The notes under the pieces were generated by a model. That model was given only the letters and a program-made list of their open reading frames with translations. It did no database searches and had not been told where the DNA came from. From contig NZ_CP128362.1 in the NCBI RefSeq assembly GCF_034274695.1, forward strand, positions 2,701,001-2,765,000: 64,000 nt of DNA. The letters are read 5' to 3'. Below, piece after piece: positions 59,555-64,000 of this stretch; the first letter of the stretch is position 1; the number at the start of each line of letters is the position of its first letter. Source of the DNA: Chitinophaga sp. LS1 (GTDB lineage Bacteria > Bacteroidota > Bacteroidia > Chitinophagales > Chitinophagaceae). The translations under genes were made by a program, and so were the position numbers.

Positions 59555-62086
59555 TTAGTCCTTTAACTCACTGATCACTTTCTTAATATAATCATACTGC
59601 TTCATCAGGTCTGCTTTTTTATCAGCAGGTGCGATGGTCGCCTTGTCCAGTTTTCTCTTGGCCACTGGCTGCAGCATATTGACCATATAATTGGTCACCA
59701 TCTTGTTATTGAAGGTTTTCACCATATCCCTGATCTGGCCTACGCCTTTGATCACGATATCAGCGTTATCCACATTTGCCAGGATGGTGATATACTGAAT
59801 AGCATCTTCCACCTTTTCCTGACCACTTGCTTCGTCAAAGGTTTTGGAAAAGAACGCGATGTCATCTTCATTCCCCTTTTTTGCATACACATTTGCAATC
59901 GCATTGCGCAGTGCACCTTTAGCGGTAGCTTCCATTTGCTTCGCTAAAGTATAAGCTTTATCAGCATCAATAGAAGAGAGGCTTGTCAGCGCCGCACCTG
60001 CAGCGGCATAAGACTTGTCTTTGGTCGCTGCTTCGAACAGGGAGGTGAACTGTCCATCTTTCAGAGAGCCCAGTTGTCTCAGGGCAGCTGCACGAACAGT
60101 CGCATTGTCATCGTTCTTGGCCAGTTGCTGTAGAACAGGCAGGGCGGCAGATTTTACTGCATCGTCGCTCAAATTCAGTCCTTTGATAGCCAGGGAGCGA
60201 ATACCATAGAATTTATCTTTCAGGGCAGCAATTACCACCTTGCGGGCACCGGTATTAGACTGATCTTTCAGGCAAGCTTCCAGTGCTTCCCTGCGATCCA
60301 GGTAGTTAGGTGCATTGTTGAACTGGAAGATGTAGGTGTTCAGGTCCCTGTGATCAGCGATATCAGCCAGCAGCACTTTGTCCGCATCTACATTTACCAG
60401 GTCTGGTTTCGTTGTATAAGGGAAGGTGAAGGAAGCCGTTTTATCGGTCACATTCACCAGGTGACGTTCTTTTTTACCACCTGCATAGATATCAATCGCC
60501 ATTGGCAACTGGAAGATCTTGCCTGATTCCTGGGTTTGGGCGATATTGACAGTCACCGTTTTAGCACCGTCATTGTATTGGTAGCTTACATCCAGTTTAG
60601 GGAAGCCGTCGCCAAAATACCATTGGTTAAAGAACCAGTTCAGGTCTTCGCCGGTTACTTCTTCAAAGGCCAGGCGCAGCTGATGAGCTTCGGCAGGTTT
60701 GAAGGCATTGGTCTTCAGGTAGAGGTTCAGGGATTTGAAGAAGGCGCTATCACCTACAACATTGCGGAGCATATGCAGGATACGGCCACCTTTCTGGTAG
60801 CTTACAGCGTCGAACATATCTTCCTTGTCATGGTAGTGAAAACGCACCAGGTCACGGTCGCCGGCATATTCGGCGAACTGTTTGTAGCTTTCCATGGCTT
60901 CCAGCGCATGTGCATCTGCATCGTCTTTACCATATTTATGTTCCAGCCACAGGTATTCACTATAGTCGGCAAAAGACTCATTCAGGGTCAGGTTGCTCCA
61001 TGACTCAGCCGTTACCAGGTCACCAAACCAGTGATGGAAAAGTTCGTGGGCGATAACAGATTCATTGTAGTTGTTATTATCCAGCAGTTCTCTGTCAGTT
61101 TTCTGTACGAAATCGCCGTGCAGGGTAGCAGTGGTATTTTCCATAGCACCGGATACATAGTCTCTTACTACGATCTGGGCGTACTTAGGCCATGCATACT
61201 CATAACCGAGGATGTTGGAGTAGAAGGTGAGCATTTCAGGGGTGTTCCCGAAAATGGCTTTTGCGTATGGTTCGTACGCTTTTTCCACATAGTAGCTTAC
61301 TTCTTTGCCACGCCATTGTTCCTTTACGATAGCGAATTCACCTACTGCCATCATGAACAGGTAAGGGGAGTGGGGGAGGTCCATCTTCCAGGTATCGGTA
61401 CGGGTACCATCGGGGTTATTCTTTTGGCTTACCAGTTTACCGTTGGAGAGGGTCACGTATTTCTTTTCGACAGTCATACTGATCTCTTCGGTACATTTCT
61501 GGGCGGTCTTATCAATAGTAGGGAACCATACAGAGTTGGATTCGGTTTCACCCTGTGTCCAGATCTGGATCGGTTTATTTTTGTCCGTGCCATCCGGGTT
61601 GATAAAATACAGGCCTTTGGCGTCAGTGATAGCTGCGCTGCCGGAAGCACTGATTTCTTCTGGTCTGGCCACGTAATCTATATACACAGTATACGATTCG
61701 GAGCGGTCATATATTTTATCTAGTTGTATATGCAGCTGGGTGCTATCGTAAGTATACTTCAAAGGGGTGTTTTTACCACCTTTTACAAGTGCAACGGTTT
61801 TGACATCCATGCCTTTGGCATCCAGGGTCAGGGAATCGGTTGCGTAGAAGTGAGGCTTGAGGGTCAGCCATGCTTTACCGTACAGATATCTTTTGGCGTA
61901 ATCAAAGCGGACATCCAGTTTGGTATGGGAGAGGTCGTTCACTCTTGTTGCAGTGGCTCTGTAGATCTTCAGGAGAGGATCATTGGCATTGTCTGGTTGC
62001 TGTGCATAAGCGGGGGAATAACACATGCTTCCAGTCAGACATACTACCAGCAGGCCGTTTAGTGCTTGCTTGAAAGATTTTGACAT
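59555..62086 (-). CDS. M1-family zinc aminopeptidase with HEAT-like tail
   Basis: The protein has 843 residues. A signal peptide (1 to about 29, SPAYAQQ) indicates export. The M1 domain has the substrate-recognition motif GAMENTT (313-319), the zinc site HELFH (H347, E348, H351) and the third ligand E370 in LNESFADY. After the catalytic part (about 570 onward) a C-terminal region of about 230 residues is made of HEAT/armadillo-like helical repeats (AAALRQLGSLKDGQFTSLF and similar). It probably degrades peptides in the periplasm. It appears monocistronic. Confidence 0.93.
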   Translation of the reverse strand: MSKSFKQALNGLLVVCLTGSMCYSPAYAQQPDNANDPLLKIYRATATRVNDLSHTKLDVRFDYAKRYLYGKAWLTLKPHFYATDSLTLDAKGMDVKTVALVKGGKNTPLKYTYDSTQLHIQLDKIYDRSESYTVYIDYVARPEEISASGSAAITDAKGLYFINPDGTDKNKPIQIWTQGETESNSVWFPTIDKTAQKCTEEISMTVEKKYVTLSNGKLVSQKNNPDGTRTDTWKMDLPHSPYLFMMAVGEFAIVKEQWRGKEVSYYVEKAYEPYAKAIFGNTPEMLTFYSNILGYEYAWPKYAQIVVRDYVSGAMENTTATLHGDFVQKTDRELLDNNNYNESVIAHELFHHWFGDLVTAESWSNLTLNESFADYSEYLWLEHKYGKDDADAHALEAMESYKQFAEYAGDRDLVRFHYHDKEDMFDAVSYQKGGRILHMLRNVVGDSAFFKSLNLYLKTNAFKPAEAHQLRLAFEEVTGEDLNWFFNQWYFGDGFPKLDVSYQYNDGAKTVTVNIAQTQESGKIFQLPMAIDIYAGGKKERHLVNVTDKTASFTFPYTTKPDLVNVDADKVLLADIADHRDLNTYIFQFNNAPNYLDRREALEACLKDQSNTGARKVVIAALKDKFYGIRSLAIKGLNLSDDAVKSAALPVLQQLAKNDDNATVRAAALRQLGSLKDGQFTSLFEAATKDKSYAAAGAALTSLSSIDADKAYTLAKQMEATAKGALRNAIANVYAKKGNEDDIAFFSKTFDEASGQEKVEDAIQYITILANVDNADIVIKGVGQIRDMVKTFNNKMVTNYMVNMLQPVAKRKLDKATIAPADKKADLMKQYDYIKKVISELKD

Positions 62087-62242
62087 TGTAAGAAATTGAT
62101 TTTTGCAACGAATTAACGAGTATTCTTAGAAATAAATGGGATTTGGGTTGTTAAAAACCTCTTCCTTTCTGAAAAATATTTAAAAGGCCCCTTCCTTGCT
62201 GCCGCAAGGCTCCCAAAAAAAGCTATTTTTGTCTCAGTTCAG

Positions 62243-62755
62243 ATGAAACAACTTATGATCAAAGCAATCGTAAATGGCACCACGCCATTTGCAATCAATA
62301 CGGCACCTGAAGGGCTCTCCTGCAATGGGCAGGCCGTACAATGGTCTGGGCTGGAATTGCCTACCGGCAATTATAGTGTAATATTGGATGGGCGGAGTTA
62401 TACAGCTCAGGTCATCAACATAGACAAAGACGCAAAAAAGGTAAAAGTCCTGATTGAGCAACAGGCATACGAGGTCGCTATCGAAGAGCCGATAGACCAG
62501 CTGCTGGCAGCCATGGGTATCAACCACGGCGCCACCCGCAAGGTAAACGATATCAAGGCGCCAATGCCCGGACTGGTACTGAAAGTATTGGTTTCGCCAG
62601 GCCAGGCAATTAAGAAAGGCGATCCGGTACTTATTCTGGAAGCCATGAAAATGGAGAATGTATTTAAGGCAACCGCAGATGCAATCGTTAAGGAAATCAA
62701 GGTTTCTGAACGAACTGCTGTTGAAAAAGGGGAGGTCCTCGTTATATTGGAATAG
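62243..62755 (+). CDS. Biotin carboxyl carrier protein-like
   Basis: The protein has 170 residues. The C-terminal biotinyl domain (about 95-170) has APMPGLVLKVLV and the biotinylation motif EAMKM with K136. The N-terminal ~90 residues (NGQAVQWSGLELPTGNYSVILDGRSY) are as in the biotin-binding subunits of acyl-CoA carboxylases. It would carry carboxybiotin for a propionyl/acetyl-CoA carboxylase or decarboxylase. No carboxylase or carboxyltransferase gene is adjacent on the left; the right flank lies beyond the window after the next gene. Confidence 0.85.
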   Translation: MKQLMIKAIVNGTTPFAINTAPEGLSCNGQAVQWSGLELPTGNYSVILDGRSYTAQVINIDKDAKKVKVLIEQQAYEVAIEEPIDQLLAAMGINHGATRKVNDIKAPMPGLVLKVLVSPGQAIKKGDPVLILEAMKMENVFKATADAIVKEIKVSERTAVEKGEVLVILE

Positions 62756-62820
62756 TATTTGTTTTCTAAGCAGCCGCGTGGGTTTTGATGAACACCTTTC
62801 CGGGGTTATATTATATTTCT

Positions 62821-64000
62821 ATGATTAAGTATTTGAAAAAATCTTTATTGATACCGTGCTTTCTCCTGATGACATTGCAGATGACAGCTCAGGATAAGCA
62901 GTACTATATTTATATACAAAGCGAAAGGTCTCAGCCTTTCTATGTACGCTTTGATGGAAAATTACTCAGCTCTTCCGATAAAGGCTATCTCATTATTTCC
63001 AAACTGCCTGCTGGTACAGCCAATATGCGTATTGGATTTGCAAAAAGTGAAGTACCTGAACAGCAGTACCTGGTAAAAGTTGGCGGTTCCAATGACCAGG
63101 GGTACCTGTTGAAGCAGGATGGCTTATATAATATCGTGACTTTTGCAGCCACCAGGCCTGTGAAGAAGAGTGAAGAAGCGACAGTAGCAGCAGCGCCTGC
63201 ACCTGTAGTGGAAACACCGGCGCCGGCTCCGGTTACAGAACCACCTGCACCGACACCAGCTCCTGTTGAGACAGCAGCAGCACCTGCTCCTCCTGTTCCG
63301 GAGCCACAAAAGGCCATGATGGATTCTATGCAAAAGGATCTGGCAGCAGCTTTCCCAAATAAAGATGCAGGGGTGACAGTAGGTCCTGGAACCCGTCCGG
63401 TAAAACCAACCAGTAAGTTTTCAGAATCCCTTGATAGGGTCGTAAAAGATGACAGACCAGAGGAACCTCTGGTAGATCCGAATGCCGGAACAGGGATGAT
63501 CCTGGCACCTGCAAAGGATACCACAGTGGCTGTTCAGCAACCTGAAGAAAAGAAAGGACGTAAGAAACGCAGGGATAGAGAACCACTTACAGATGAAGAA
63601 CAACAGATTCTTGCTGACGTAATGGCGGAAGAACATAAGGCAGCAGCAACACCAGCACCTGTACCCGCAACTGATCTGGCTGTTACTACTGATACGGCGG
63701 TAACAGTTATGACAGAACCGGCATCAGCTCCTGCTCCTGTTGTAACAGAAGATGCACCTGTACCTGATAAAAAAGCTAAGAAAGCAAAGAAGAAAAAATC
63801 AGAAGACCCTGCATTTATCGATTTTCAGGATGGTAGCAATGCACAGGCAACACCTTCAGCCGCTGTAGATGTTGCTACTGTATCAGTTGCTCCTGCCATT
63901 GAAGAACCAGCACCTGCTCCTGTTTCTAAGAAGAAAAAGCGTAAAACAGATACAGAAGAGCGTCCTAATAATGTATTAACAGACGATTCTTCCGGTTATG
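62821..64000 (+). CDS. Secreted Pro/Ala/Lys-rich protein (partial, runs off the right edge)
   Basis: From the ATG at 62821 the frame is open to the end of the window (393 codons). A signal peptide (MIKYLKKSLLIPCFLLMTLQMTAQ, about 24 residues) precedes an N-terminal domain of ~85 residues (DKQYYIYIQSERSQPFYVRF, KLPAGTANMRIGFAK). After that the chain is low-complexity: repeated Ala-Pro stretches, then acidic-Lys blocks (KKGRKKRRDRE, KKAKKAKKKK) that look disordered. I recognise no domain beyond the N-terminal part. It is co-directional with the biotin carrier gene 65 bp upstream. Only minus-strand shadow frames cover this region otherwise. Confidence 0.7.
   Translation, partial: MIKYLKKSLLIPCFLLMTLQMTAQDKQYYIYIQSERSQPFYVRFDGKLLSSSDKGYLIISKLPAGTANMRIGFAKSEVPEQQYLVKVGGSNDQGYLLKQDGLYNIVTFAATRPVKKSEEATVAAAPAPVVETPAPAPVTEPPAPTPAPVETAAAPAPPVPEPQKAMMDSMQKDLAAAFPNKDAGVTVGPGTRPVKPTSKFSESLDRVVKDDRPEEPLVDPNAGTGMILAPAKDTTVAVQQPEEKKGRKKRRDREPLTDEEQQILADVMAEEHKAAATPAPVPATDLAVTTDTAVTVMTEPASAPAPVVTEDAPVPDKKAKKAKKKKSEDPAFIDFQDGSNAQATPSAAVDVATVSVAPAIEEPAPAPVSKKKKRKTDTEERPNNVLTDDSSGY

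Noticed and set aside
61031..61723. 230-codon plus-strand frame inside the M1 aminopeptidase gene
   Set aside because: Antisense to the conserved zinc-site region; no recognised motif and low-quality composition.

Overview
The window looks like a chromosomal segment of a Bacteroidota bacterium, most likely a soil-type Chitinophagaceae (Chitinophaga-like). This is inferred from a type IX secretion C-terminal domain on a GH9 cellulase, giant DUF5977/DUF6443 Rhs-like proteins, a FecR/sigma-like pair, a two-component 'regulator propeller' kinase, and promoters of the Bacteroidota form (TTG, 20 bp spacer, TAnnTTTG). No plasmid, phage or CRISPR structure is visible.

Layout. 1-5.1 kb is a rearranged accessory stretch: a 383-bp copy of the 5' end of a 2OG-Fe(II) oxygenase gene is joined to a remnant of one DUF4143 ATPase. 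An intact second DUF4143 ATPase and then the full-length oxygenase follow. 5.1-15.05 kb holds two very large secreted Rhs-family genes; the second ends in a hydrophobic candidate toxin tip, and a 3-TM candidate immunity gene overlaps its 3' end. 15.05-15.9 kb is gene debris, including an FtsX/MacB-type permease tail with an in-frame TAG. 16-24.7 kb is mostly metabolic and transport genes (long-chain acyl-CoA ligase, GH16-like lipoprotein, GT-C-like membrane protein, ClC-type channel, dienelactone hydrolase-like lipoprotein, a MarR regulator with a palindromic operator on its own promoter, YhdH-type reductase).

24.8-30.3 kb carries a multidomain GH9 cellulase and then a compact sirtuin + zinc-type macrodomain operon that matches the class-M sirtuin (SirTM)/ZnMac ADP-ribosylation pair. 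Two identical tRNA-Glu(TTC) genes lie 14.2 kb apart. 30.4-34.1 kb has gap, pgk and a dicarboxylate/glutamate symporter. 34.1-47.5 kb contains a LytS-type propeller kinase, a lemA-TPM-TPM operon, a lone receiver protein, a FecR-type anti-sigma with a truncated sigma-like protein, an M20 dipeptidase with an S4 RNA-binding protein, lysA and a large GAF-like protein.

47.6-49.0 kb is a frameshifted IS110-family element. 49.1-53.6 kb encodes a metallophosphoesterase fused through a middle domain to an Omp85-like barrel, with an SdiA-regulated-like lipoprotein. 53.7-59.4 kb is a tight run: an HD-domain/Pycsar-type membrane protein, ppk1, thioredoxin-like, DUF4442 and an MBL/beta-CASP hydrolase. It is followed by seven tandem 11-bp repeats. 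The right end has an M1 aminopeptidase, a biotin carrier protein and the start of a secreted Pro/Ala/Lys-rich protein that runs off the window.

The stretches most worth a second look are the SirTM/ZnMac pair, the Rhs toxin-immunity end, the HD-Pycsar effector fusion next to ppk1, and the phosphoesterase-Omp85 fusion.
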